From Flavivirga jejuensis (GTDB taxonomy: Bacteria; Bacteroidota; Bacteroidia; Flavobacteriales; Flavobacteriaceae): a stretch of DNA of 64,000 bases. Under the pieces are notes generated by a model that made no database searches, had not been told where the DNA came from, and saw only the letters and a program-made list of their open reading frames with translations. Location of the stretch: assembly GCF_030540765.1 (NCBI RefSeq), contig NZ_JAUOEL010000001.1:434001-498000 (forward strand). Direction: 5' to 3'. The first letter of the stretch is position 1, and every line of letters starts with the position of its first letter. The translations under genes and the position numbers were made by a program. Shown here one piece after another: positions 15,964-24,876 of this stretch.

Positions 15964-18900
15964 CTATTTTCTGTACAAAGGATCTGCTCCAATAGTACCA
16001 ATTAAACTGTTTATATATGAATCGGATTTAACTTTATTATATGACGCTTTTGCTGACTCCAAACGATCTTTAATATTCATTTCTGTAACTAAACTATCAT
16101 TATTAGGGTTAGATATAAACGCTTCCAAATACATTATTTGAGAATCATAAAAACGAATATCTTTTTGTTGTTTTAATAATAATCGTTCTTTATACCAATC
16201 ACTGTTTAATATATAATCCCTATCAAAGAATTTCCGCAATTCGGGATCACTGATACTTTTGCCCTCATAAGACCCATAAGCCATAATATGTAATAGAATT
16301 TTAAGTGGAGGTATCGCTGCTTTTATGCTTCCATCTTCAAAATAGCTTAGCGCCACTTTTTGTTGCGCTTCGACAATGTTTTTTATTCCATCAACATAAT
16401 CTTCCAAACCTTGTAATTCTGGTTTCAGCATACGCTCATTAAAAACGGCAGTTGGTTCATCAAACAAACGATTTAAACATCTTAATGAGAACGTTTTAGT
16501 AATTCTATAACCTAAACGGCTTGCTAAAATAGTTTCACCATTATGATTAAAATCTTCAATTTTTTCTAAAGATCCGTTAGTTATTAGCTTTTTAGGATCT
16601 CTATCTTCTGGCTCTAATCGTGCCCAAATTTCTGGAATAAGTAAACTTACATCATGATCTATTTTATTTTCTGCACCAACATAACCAGCTGCTGTACTAA
16701 AACCATTTGATTCTGTTAAAATATGTGATAACAAAGCGTTATTTAAATCGGTTGTTGGAGTTAACATATTGAATGGCGCTTTTGTTAAAGCACCTTCCGA
16801 TCCTGCTCCTGTTGTTGATGGCGATTTACCTGTTAAACTACAAATAAAATCCATAAATAATTCTGGTGTTTCCTGATAGTGAATAGGATTATACACTGCT
16901 AAAGGGCGAATACCTGCTACTTTATCTACAGGATTATTTCTTCTACCAGGTAAAACGGCATTTACTACATGAATTACAGGTTCTCCTAATTTTATTTTTC
17001 TAATTAAGCGCACGCCTATATCTGCCAAATAAGTTGCTTCAGTTTCATTAACAAATAGATTTGGTTCTAAATAACGAGGGTTTTTTGTTGGACCATCACT
17101 TATAATCCTAGTGTGTGAAGGCAATACAAATAATTCTTCTTCATTAGTACTGTTTACTATACTTGTTATAAAATCTTTAACGGGTTGCGTGTATTTATCA
17201 AAATTAATGGTGTCTTCGTAAATTTCGATAGCATCCTTTTTCTTTAGCAGTTCGTAATTTGTTAAAAAGCGACCATTAGAAACGATGTCTAATTCGGCAT
17301 TCTTATCGTAACCTCTCACAACAGCCTCGTCTGGTCTTTGAAATAAATGTGCTTCGCAATTAGTAAGTACTTTTACACTTTTATTATCAAATTCTGGATT
17401 CAAGTTTTTAAACTGATGTCTTGGCAATGTGATTGATGCCGTAATATCATCTTCCGTTTGAATTTTTTCACTTGGTGAAAAATCAGATCTTAACTTATTA
17501 AGCATCCAGTTTCCCTTTTGATTAAAACCGATGCGTACATAACTACCAACTACGGGTGTATTATTATGTAAAAGCCCTGTGCCATTTTCTCCATTGATAA
17601 TTTCCACAGACATGTAATCTTTCCAGTTTAAGACGCCGTGAGCTTGTCTGTATAATCGCTTTACAAACAGGACTAAAGAACGGATGTGTACTGGAATACT
17701 TTTTAAAAAGACGTTGAATTCATCTGAGTTTTCTTCAGAAGGAATTAGCAATTTTACTGCAGAACTTAAGGTTCTTTCTTCACTTAAAAAGGGTCTTGAT
17801 TTTGGTCTGTTAGGGTCTTTTATTTTCCATCTCGTAGAATAATTGAATTCTATAATTTCGTCAGCTTTTTTAAAATCTTCATCTATATTTTGAATATTAA
17901 AAGTACTATAGGTAATGGCATTTTGCATAGATTTAGAAATCTCAGATTTGCCACCACCAGATACAGTACAAGGTTTATGGCAGAAAATACCCTCTGCAAA
18001 CGTATCAACAATACGCCATAAATTAATCGATTTATGCTTTTCTAACCTAAATTTATTTCCAGTAGGATGGACGTAGGTTTTATGAGGAGACAATAGTAAC
18101 TTTTGCTCTTTGTTATTATGTGTCCATGTAATATTATTTGTATTGATGTTTACATACGCAAATTCAGGAATGTAGATTATATTAGGATATTTTTTATCTA
18201 TGGCATAGTTTTCTGGTTTTACGTCTATGCTGTCTCCTAATAGCTCTTTTACTTCTTCAAAATTATGACGATAATTATGGTATTCGGAGTAGTCCTTCCC
18301 ATCTAGTGTGTCGCCCATAACCCTTCTTGCAAAAGCGATTGCTCCGCCAGCATGTTCTTCTTCAACCAAGCCAAATAAATTAGCAGAGTAACTTATTTGC
18401 GTTTTAATTTCTTTTTTTGAGTAGCCGTAATAATTATCAGCAATAAGAGTTACTACGATGCCTCTATCATCTCTACAGGTAATTTTAAAAGCACTGCCGT
18501 CGTTATATAATTCATTTTCGTTTTCCCAACACATGCCATCTCTTTTTTGGCGATCTGTAGCAGCATCGATATTAGGTAACCCAAGCTCTTTTTTCTTTAA
18601 GGTTTTTAATTGAGGTGCTAAAATGATACATCCTGTATGACCTGTCCAATGTTCAATATCTAATGCCGCGTCATTTTGCGCTAAATTTGGATTGCCTGCA
18701 TTTCCAAAAATAGATTCAACAAAGTCTAAATTACTAACTAAGCTACCTGGTGCAAAAAAGCGAACTTCTAAAGATTTTTTAGAAATGATTCCTTTTACTT
18801 CAGGACAAACAGTGGGTCTTAATAACATAGATACCATTGTTTTTGCTTTGTCTTTTTGATTGGATGTAAATGGTAATGTTTTTAATTCATCAGAAGGATT

Positions 18901-19410
18901 GAAAGCCGCATTTAAAAAGTGCGCTAAAACAATTTTTGGAACTTCTTTTTTATCTAAAGGGACAGGTAGATTTCCTTCCACAATATGAAAGGTCCCTTTT
19001 GTTGTTCTTTTATCATGCAAGGGATTGTTTAAAATACCTTGTTTTACTCTATTGGAAGTAATAAGATCGCTTTTAAAAGAATTTCCGTTTGGAGGTAAAC
19101 TTACTTCTCTGGCTTGTCCTTTTTTTGATAAAACCAATGTGTTATTTGGTAATATATAGGATTTGTTTATGGAAACGTCTTTTAAATAGTCATTTAAAAA
19201 ATTTTGAATTCTTGAATCGACAGGTGAGTGATGACTTGCTAAAAGCCTTGATTTTTCTTGTAAACTTTTTATTAGGCCACTCGTTAACTTTTCAAATTTT
19301 GGGTTGCAAAATTTTTCTGTACTATCTTCTTTATCTTTATAAGTTGGTTGTCCTAAAGCCGCTAATTGTAAGTTGATAAATTGAATAATATCTTTTCTTG
19401 ATTCTTGCAT
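15964..19410 (-). CDS. 1148-residue protein resembling pyrophosphate-type PEP carboxykinase
   Basis: Length (about 130 kDa) and motifs fit the PPi-dependent PEPCK family known from Entamoeba and Propionibacterium, which interconverts PEP + CO2 + PPi-linked phosphate and oxaloacetate. Visible signals: a glycine-rich loop SGGGKSEISK at 484-493, AIAFARRVMGD around 357-366, and LTGKSPSTTGAGSEGALTKA around 859-878. No signal peptide or membrane segment; cytosolic. The ORF is intact. A different ancient kinase or carboxykinase-like family is possible; I have no alignment. Single gene bordered by the MITE and a terminator. Confidence 0.5.
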   Translation of the reverse strand: MQESRKDIIQFINLQLAALGQPTYKDKEDSTEKFCNPKFEKLTSGLIKSLQEKSRLLASHHSPVDSRIQNFLNDYLKDVSINKSYILPNNTLVLSKKGQAREVSLPPNGNSFKSDLITSNRVKQGILNNPLHDKRTTKGTFHIVEGNLPVPLDKKEVPKIVLAHFLNAAFNPSDELKTLPFTSNQKDKAKTMVSMLLRPTVCPEVKGIISKKSLEVRFFAPGSLVSNLDFVESIFGNAGNPNLAQNDAALDIEHWTGHTGCIILAPQLKTLKKKELGLPNIDAATDRQKRDGMCWENENELYNDGSAFKITCRDDRGIVVTLIADNYYGYSKKEIKTQISYSANLFGLVEEEHAGGAIAFARRVMGDTLDGKDYSEYHNYRHNFEEVKELLGDSIDVKPENYAIDKKYPNIIYIPEFAYVNINTNNITWTHNNKEQKLLLSPHKTYVHPTGNKFRLEKHKSINLWRIVDTFAEGIFCHKPCTVSGGGKSEISKSMQNAITYSTFNIQNIDEDFKKADEIIEFNYSTRWKIKDPNRPKSRPFLSEERTLSSAVKLLIPSEENSDEFNVFLKSIPVHIRSLVLFVKRLYRQAHGVLNWKDYMSVEIINGENGTGLLHNNTPVVGSYVRIGFNQKGNWMLNKLRSDFSPSEKIQTEDDITASITLPRHQFKNLNPEFDNKSVKVLTNCEAHLFQRPDEAVVRGYDKNAELDIVSNGRFLTNYELLKKKDAIEIYEDTINFDKYTQPVKDFITSIVNSTNEEELFVLPSHTRIISDGPTKNPRYLEPNLFVNETEATYLADIGVRLIRKIKLGEPVIHVVNAVLPGRRNNPVDKVAGIRPLAVYNPIHYQETPELFMDFICSLTGKSPSTTGAGSEGALTKAPFNMLTPTTDLNNALLSHILTESNGFSTAAGYVGAENKIDHDVSLLIPEIWARLEPEDRDPKKLITNGSLEKIEDFNHNGETILASRLGYRITKTFSLRCLNRLFDEPTAVFNERMLKPELQGLEDYVDGIKNIVEAQQKVALSYFEDGSIKAAIPPLKILLHIMAYGSYEGKSISDPELRKFFDRDYILNSDWYKERLLLKQQKDIRFYDSQIMYLEAFISNPNNDSLVTEMNIKDRLESAKASYNKVKSDSYINSLIGTIGADPLYRK

Positions 19411-19567
19411 AATATTTTAAACTTTTAATGCTTTGCTATTCTAAAGGGTTTATTTTATAAAGCAAAGTTACTATGCCAATTATTAAAAAAACCTGCCAAA
19501 TATCAGTTAATTATAAAATTTAGCTATTTTTTGCTGCAATCAAGAACGTTTAAATTGTGTCAAAAAA

Positions 19568-19602
19568 AAATCCTTTTAGAAGCATCTAAAAGGATTTTTT
19601 TG
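19568..19602 (-). terminator. Terminator after glutaryl-CoA dehydrogenase gene
   Basis: TCCTTTTAGA (19571-19580), loop AGCA, TCTAAAAGGA (19585-19594), flanked by A and T runs on either side, so it works both ways. The stop of the acyl-CoA dehydrogenase gene is 60 bp away. Confidence 0.85.
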
Positions 19603-19662
19603 TTTGAAACAACCCGAAATTCGAGTTTATTTTTAATATACCACGATCAATTATATGGAGGT

Positions 19663-20841
19663 TTATTTAAAAGCATTTAAACCAGTAACATCCATACCTG
19701 TAATAAGTAAATGGATATCGTGTGTGCCTTCGTAAGTAATCACACTTTCAAGGTTCATAGAATGGCGCATAATGCTGTACTCTCCTGTAATTCCCATACC
19801 ACCAAGCATTTGTCTGGCTTCTCTGGCAATATTAATGGCCATGTCTACATTGTTGCGTTTGGCCATAGATATTTGTGCCGATGTGGCTTTACCATCATTA
19901 CGTAAAACACCAAGCCTCCAGGTTAATAGCTGTGCTTTGGTGATTTCGGTAATCATTTCTGCTAATTTTTTTTGTTGTAATTGAAATTGACCAATAGGTT
20001 TTCCAAATTGTATGCGTTCTTTACTATAACGTAAAGCGGTGTCGTAACAATCCATGGCTGCTCCAATAGCTCCCCAGGCAATACCATAACGCGCAGAATC
20101 TAAACAGCCAAGTGGTGCACCTAAGCCAGATTTATTAGGGAGTAGATTTTCCTTTGGTACTTTTACATTGTCAAAAATAAGCTCACCTGTTGCCGAGGCA
20201 CGAAGCGACCATTTATTATGAGTTTCTGGGGTTGTAAAACCTTCCATACCACGCTCAACAATTAAACCATGAATACGTCCAGTTTCATCTTTTGCCCAAA
20301 CAACTGCAACTTGGGCAAAAGGTGCGTTACTAATCCACATTTTGGCACCGTTTAAAAGATAATGATCACCCATATCTTTAAAGTTTGTAACCATGCCTCC
20401 TGGGTTGCTTCCATGATCGGGTTCTGTTAAACCGAAACAACCAATCCATTCACCACTTGCTAATTTTGGTAAATATTTTTGACGCTGCTCTTCGTTACCA
20501 TATTTCCAAATAGGATACATAACCAATGAAGATTGCACTGAAGCTGTGCTTCTAACTCCAGAATCCCCACGTTCTATTTCTTGCATGATTAAGCCATAAG
20601 AAATTTGGTCTAAACCAGCACCGCCATATTCCATAGGGATGTATGGTCCAAATGCGCCAATTTCTGCTAATCCATTAATAATTTGCATTGGGAATTCTGC
20701 TTTTTGCGCGTAGTCCTCAATAATTGGAGAGACCTCACGTTTTACCCATTCACGGGCGGCATCACGCACTAATTTATGTTCATCTGTGAGTAGCTCATCT
20801 AGATTATAATAATCAGGAGCTTCAAATAAGTCTGGTCGCAT
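19663..20841 (-). CDS. Acyl-CoA dehydrogenase, glutaryl-CoA dehydrogenase type
   Basis: 392 residues with the full acyl-CoA dehydrogenase fold: FGLTEPDHGSNPGG (FAD/substrate loop), WISNAPFAQ, ARYGIAWGAIGAA and the active-site base in TYEGTHDIHLLITG. STASVQSSLVMYPI and the YEGTHDIH motif are those of glutaryl-CoA dehydrogenase, which oxidises and decarboxylates glutaryl-CoA in lysine/tryptophan breakdown. Read alone on the minus strand. Confidence 0.8.
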   Translation of the reverse strand: MRPDLFEAPDYYNLDELLTDEHKLVRDAAREWVKREVSPIIEDYAQKAEFPMQIINGLAEIGAFGPYIPMEYGGAGLDQISYGLIMQEIERGDSGVRSTASVQSSLVMYPIWKYGNEEQRQKYLPKLASGEWIGCFGLTEPDHGSNPGGMVTNFKDMGDHYLLNGAKMWISNAPFAQVAVVWAKDETGRIHGLIVERGMEGFTTPETHNKWSLRASATGELIFDNVKVPKENLLPNKSGLGAPLGCLDSARYGIAWGAIGAAMDCYDTALRYSKERIQFGKPIGQFQLQQKKLAEMITEITKAQLLTWRLGVLRNDGKATSAQISMAKRNNVDMAINIAREARQMLGGMGITGEYSIMRHSMNLESVITYEGTHDIHLLITGMDVTGLNAFK

Positions 20842-20950
20842 AAGGTCTAAATTTAATTGTGTTTTAAAATAAAATAATTAATAAAAATGCTGTTTTTTTA
20901 TCAATTTAGCATTTTAAGTGCCCAAATTTAATTAATTCATGTCGATTCGA

Positions 20951-21703
20951 TCACATTTTTAAGTAAAAATCTTTAGTAAGATTTATATAATTTTTGGTGT
21001 ATTGATGTCTTGAGGTTTCAATAACTAAATCATTCATTTTTATAACGCTTTTTTGTTTGTTGGCAAAAGAAAATTCAATTAAGCTTCTTTTAACCTCAGA
21101 AGTTGGAGTGCCTTTTATATGTAGTATGCTATTTGGAGTAAGTTTGGATTTTGAAGCCAAATCGATAAACTTTTCTTCCTCTTTAAATGGGATAATTACT
21201 GAAAAGATACCGTCTTCTGATAATAATTTTGACACGCTTTCAATTAGATGATTAAAAGGCATGGCGTCGTAAAATCGTGCTGTTTTTCGCGCGTTAGACA
21301 TTAATTCCTCTTCTTCTGGGAGAGATGGCGAAGCCAGAGAGGGAGAAAAAAAAGGAGGGTTGGAAATAATGAGATCGTATTTATCTTCAATCTCATCAAC
21401 AAATTCTTCAAGTGCAGCATGGTAACAAAATAACCTATCTCCCCAAGGCGATTGTTCAAAATTGTCAACACATTGTTCGTAGGCACTATCATCAATTTCG
21501 AGCGCATCAATAACTTCTGCATGGCTTCGTTGTGCTAACATAAGCGATAGAACGCCTGTACCTGCACCAATATCTAATATTGAAAACGGGTTGTTTTTAA
21601 TTGAAGCCCAAGCGCCAAGTAACACGCTGTCTGTACCAATTTTCATGGCGCATTGTTCTTGGTTTACGGAAAATTGTTTAAAAACAAAAGGTTTTTTAGA
21701 CAT
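20951..21703 (-). CDS. trmN6: tRNA1(Val) (adenine-37-N6)-methyltransferase
   Basis: 250 residues: FKQFSVNQEQCAMKIGTDSVLLGAW, SAM motif ILDIGAGTGVLSLMLAQ and catalytic NPPF in DLIISNPPFFSPSL, the order of the YfiC/TrmN6 group. It methylates N6 of A37 in tRNA-Val1. The gene stands alone; the divergent four-helix protein gene starts 146 bp away. Confidence 0.87.
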   Translation of the reverse strand: MSKKPFVFKQFSVNQEQCAMKIGTDSVLLGAWASIKNNPFSILDIGAGTGVLSLMLAQRSHAEVIDALEIDDSAYEQCVDNFEQSPWGDRLFCYHAALEEFVDEIEDKYDLIISNPPFFSPSLASPSLPEEEELMSNARKTARFYDAMPFNHLIESVSKLLSEDGIFSVIIPFKEEEKFIDLASKSKLTPNSILHIKGTPTSEVKRSLIEFSFANKQKSVIKMNDLVIETSRHQYTKNYINLTKDFYLKM

Positions 21704-21849
21704 GAAGTTATTTTTTAAATTTAAGGCAATAGTATAAAATAAAAAGGTGTAATAAAGTAGAAATTATAAAAGTATATTAAAATTAATACTAAATGTAGCC
21801 GTTTGTTCTATAATTAACGTATATAAAAATAGTGGCTTAATTAAAGAAA

Positions 21850-22299
21850 ATGAAAAAAGAAAATAAAATTTTAGTAAAATTGAAAGATGTTTTTTTAATG
21901 AATGAAGTCATCGAAAAAGTCTATACAAAAGCATGCGAAAAAGTTTCTAACACAAATATAAAAGCCTTTTTAAAAGAAAAAAGCTTAGAGCGATATAGTT
22001 TTGGTAAAATGTTGCAAAATGAAATTGAAGAGTTCGATACAGATGTTGAAGATCCAATAATGTCAAAAAGACGATATCATCTTTATATGAGAGACTTTAA
22101 TAATTTATTAAAACTAGAGAATACTGGTGATTTGCTCAATTCTATTTATAGAATTGAACTATTATGTATAGAAAAATATAACGAATTACTTAGAGAAATT
22201 AATTTGTCTTTATCCCTTTGCAGATTATTGGTAAAACAACAGGATAAAATTCAATATGGATTACGTTTAATAAAAAAAGAAATGATCGATATTTATTAA
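21850..22299 (+). CDS. Four-helix-bundle protein, DUF2383/PA2169-like
   Basis: 149 residues, wholly helical, with the arrangement of ferritin-like DUF2383 proteins: helix 1 with repeated small and charged residues, LKEKSLERYSFGKMLQNEIEEF, a MSKRRYHLYMRDF turn, and RIELLCIEKYNELLREI. Function of this family is unknown, some members being stress-induced. The gene ends 19 bp before the convergent rimM stop. Confidence 0.5.
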   Translation: MKKENKILVKLKDVFLMNEVIEKVYTKACEKVSNTNIKAFLKEKSLERYSFGKMLQNEIEEFDTDVEDPIMSKRRYHLYMRDFNNLLKLENTGDLLNSIYRIELLCIEKYNELLREINLSLSLCRLLVKQQDKIQYGLRLIKKEMIDIY

Positions 22300-22318
22300 T
22301 TTTTTAAATATCAACTAT

Positions 22319-22843
22319 TTACAAATATAAGTCGATTAGCCCTTCTGGTGTTTCAACCAAAATAGTTTTATTCTCTCTATCTACTTTTACTATAAACTCA
22401 TCGTTCATCGGGATTAAAATCTCAATACCATTATTGTCTATTTCAAAAAGTGATTGTGCTGTAGAATCGTTAATAGATTTCAAGAGGCCTACTTTTCCGT
22501 AATTTACATCCTCAATGCTAAAGCCAATAACCTCGTGAAAATAGAACTTGTTGCCTTCAAGTTTTGGAAGTAAGTCGAGGGGTAAATATAGGTCACATTT
22601 CATTATCGCATCTGCATCTGCTTCTTCATCAACATCTTCAAACTTAATACGTAATAATTCTGATTTATGGAGCTGTGAATGTTCAATAAAAAAAGGCACA
22701 AGATTATTCCTTAAATTTAAAAAAATGGCATCTAAATTCTCATAAATTTCAGGTTGGTCTGTGTCAAGTTTAGCTAAAACTTCACCTTTAAAACTGTATT
22801 TCTTTACAATTTTACCTAAGTAAAAACAATCTTCTTTTTGCAT
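22319..22843 (-). CDS. rimM: Ribosome maturation factor RimM
   Basis: 174 residues: N-terminal beta-barrel (LGKIVKKYSFKGEVLAKLDTD) and a C-terminal PRC-barrel (YFHEVIGFSIEDVNYGKVGLLKSI.. LIPMNDEFIVKVD). It binds S19 and helps mature the 30S head. It follows rpsP with 173 bp between them, the space being filled with three hairpins that may set how much transcript reaches it. Confidence 0.93.
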   Translation of the reverse strand: MQKEDCFYLGKIVKKYSFKGEVLAKLDTDQPEIYENLDAIFLNLRNNLVPFFIEHSQLHKSELLRIKFEDVDEEADADAIMKCDLYLPLDLLPKLEGNKFYFHEVIGFSIEDVNYGKVGLLKSINDSTAQSLFEIDNNGIEILIPMNDEFIVKVDRENKTILVETPEGLIDLYL

Positions 22844-22912
22844 GACAAATGATTTTTTTTGTCATTCCCGTGTAGACGAGAATCTTTTAAAGTTTATCAC
22901 AAATTTTATGAG

Positions 22913-22994
22913 ATTCCCGCTTTTGCGGGAATTATTTAATCAAACTTGTAAAAGTTTGATTAAATAAAAAACTCCGATAAAAATATCGGAGTTT
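22913..22994 (-). terminator. Three successive hairpins between rpsP and rimM
   Basis: Read from rpsP: AAACTCCGATA/TATCGGAGTTT (22969-22994) with a T-run, a typical terminator 22 bp after the rpsP stop; a perfect 14-bp stem ATTTAATCAAACTT/AAGTTTGATTAAAT (22934-22965); and ATTCCCGC-TTTT-GCGGGAAT (22913-22932). The first should stop most transcripts, the others could act as processing sites or further terminators. Confidence 0.75.
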
Positions 22995-23016
22995 AAAAGT
23001 ATAAAAAAATCTTTTT

Positions 23017-23535
23017 TTATTCTTCTTCGTTTGAAGCTTCTGTTTCAGCAGCAGGAGCCTCTTCTGGAGCAGCTTCCTCTTCAACAACAGGAGCAGCTGC
23101 AGCAATACGTGCTTCATTAGCAGCTTTTTCAGCTTCTAACGCTTTTGCTTTAGCTTCAGCCTCAGCTTTAGCTAAATCATCAGTTTTAGCACCAACTTTA
23201 CTAGCTTTTTCTTCAGCCCAAGCATTAAACTTAGCTTCTGCTTGCTCTTCAGTTAAAGCACCTTTTCTAACACCACCTGCAAGGTGATTTTTTAGTAAAG
23301 CTCCTTTATAAGATAAAATAGCTTTAGCTGTGTCAGTTGGTTGTGCACCGTTCTGTAACCATTGTACAGCACCATCAATGTTTAATTCTATGGTAGCTGG
23401 GTTTGTGTTTGGATTGTAAGCACCTAATTTTTCTAGGTATTTACCATCTCTTTTTGAACGAGCATCTGCTGCTACGATCCAGTAGTAAGGTTTTCCTTTT
23501 TTACCGTGTCTTTGTAATCTAATCTTTACTGGCAT
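23017..23535 (-). CDS. rpsP: 30S ribosomal protein S16 with long acidic C-terminal extension
   Basis: Conserved S16 core in residues 1-80 (MPVKIRLQRHGKKGKPYYWIVAADARSKRDG is its start region) followed by about 90 residues rich in alanine, glutamate and lysine that are absent from E. coli S16 (82 residues). Such tails are usual in Bacteroidota. S16 binds 16S rRNA early in 30S assembly. A -7 box TATCTTTG (minus strand, 23583-23590) is placed 48 bp before the ATG. Confidence 0.95.
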   Translation of the reverse strand: MPVKIRLQRHGKKGKPYYWIVAADARSKRDGKYLEKLGAYNPNTNPATIELNIDGAVQWLQNGAQPTDTAKAILSYKGALLKNHLAGGVRKGALTEEQAEAKFNAWAEEKASKVGAKTDDLAKAEAEAKAKALEAEKAANEARIAAAAPVVEEEAAPEEAPAAETEASNEEE

Positions 23536-23582
23536 AATAATTAATTATTTGAGGTTCTCGACCTCGGTTATTAATGAGGGCG

Positions 23583-23590
23583 CAAAGATA
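23583..23590 (-). promoter_or_regulatory. -7 box of rpsP
   Basis: Minus strand TATCTTTG, full match to TAnnTTTG; the -33 region is AT-rich without a clear TTTG. Confidence 0.55.
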
Positions 23591-23645
23591 CTATATTTTT
23601 TTAATTATTAATGCATTATTTTATTTAGAAATAACTTAAGGTATC

Positions 23646-24707
23646 CTAAAATAATAAGCAAACAGGAGTGGGTAGATCTATAGCATGCAGAAATGTAAGT
23701 TTTCCATTTTCTGGATCAATTTTAAATACCGAAATATTATTACTTTTTTTATTTGCCACTAGTACAAATTTACCTGTAGGATCTAAGGTGAAATTTCTAG
23801 GCCAATCACCATGAACACTTATATTTTGTATTTTTTCAATAGTACCATTAGATGGATCTCTTTTAAAAACAGCGATGGTATTTTCACCTCTGTTCGATCC
23901 ATACAGAAAACGTTCATCTTTAGATAAGTGAATATCTGCACAATAACTTTTACCATTATAATTTTCTTTTAAAGTAGCGTCGGAATCGATTTCTATAAAA
24001 CCATTAGCCGTTTTTTTAACAGATGTAATGGAATTTCCATATTCATTAATAATATAAATAAATTTCCCATCATTACTTAATGAGAAATGTCTTGGGCCTG
24101 GGTTCCCAGTGGTTTTTACAATAGCATTAGAAACTAGATTATAAGCATTGTTTTTTAATTGATATTGGTAAACGGCGTTCATACCCAGATCGGCCACATA
24201 TAATTGATCTTTATAAAATTGAGCGGAATGTGCATGGGCGTTTTTTTCGCCTGTATTATGATCAAAAACTTGTGAAGCTTCATTTAAACTACCATCTTTA
24301 TTTATAGAGTAAATGGAGATATTCCCTCCAGTGTAATTTGATACAACAGCTTTGTCTCCAATGGCATTCACTGATACATGACATGGCCCTTTGCCATTGC
24401 TACTAACGGTATTTATAAATTTTAGTTTTCCATCCGATTCAACTTTAAAGGAAGAGACAGCAGATGTGCTACCTTCTCCAGCAGCATATATGTATTTTTT
24501 ATTTGGAGAAAATGAAATGAATGATGGGTTTTGTGTGGCTACTGCTAGCATTTTATCACTTAACTCACCAGTCTTAGTATTAAATTGAAGCCGATAAATA
24601 CCTTCACTAGCACCATCGGTATAGGTGCCTACATATAAAGTTGTATTTGGATTTGTGCAACTCAATAAGCATATAGGAATCCAGAGTAGGTATGACTTAA
24701 ACTTCAT
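23646..24707 (-). CDS. Lactonase-family beta-propeller lipoprotein (6-phosphogluconolactonase-like)
   Basis: 353 residues; signal peptide with lipobox ICLLSC so the mature protein is probably a surface or periplasmic lipoprotein. The body has seven repeated blades with LYVGTYTDGASEGIYRL, GKGPCHVSVN, GPRHFSLSNDGKFIYIINE and GDWPRNFTLDPTGKFV, as in the YbhE/Pgl lactonase family (PF10282). A cytosolic 6-phosphogluconolactonase role is unlikely with a lipobox; it may act on other lactones or be structural. Confidence 0.8.
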   Translation of the reverse strand: MKFKSYLLWIPICLLSCTNPNTTLYVGTYTDGASEGIYRLQFNTKTGELSDKMLAVATQNPSFISFSPNKKYIYAAGEGSTSAVSSFKVESDGKLKFINTVSSNGKGPCHVSVNAIGDKAVVSNYTGGNISIYSINKDGSLNEASQVFDHNTGEKNAHAHSAQFYKDQLYVADLGMNAVYQYQLKNNAYNLVSNAIVKTTGNPGPRHFSLSNDGKFIYIINEYGNSITSVKKTANGFIEIDSDATLKENYNGKSYCADIHLSKDERFLYGSNRGENTIAVFKRDPSNGTIEKIQNISVHGDWPRNFTLDPTGKFVLVANKKSNNISVFKIDPENGKLTFLHAIDLPTPVCLLF

Positions 24708-24876
24708 TATAAAATATTTTAGCCTCTAAAGTAGAATAATTTATTGAACTATAAAAGATTGCTTTTGTTTAAAACTGTTCATAACTTTCACTTCAATAAG
24801 TTATAATATTCTGTATTTTTATGGACTTCGTTTAATAATTATAAACGGCTTAACACCAAACATCTAAATATAAAAA

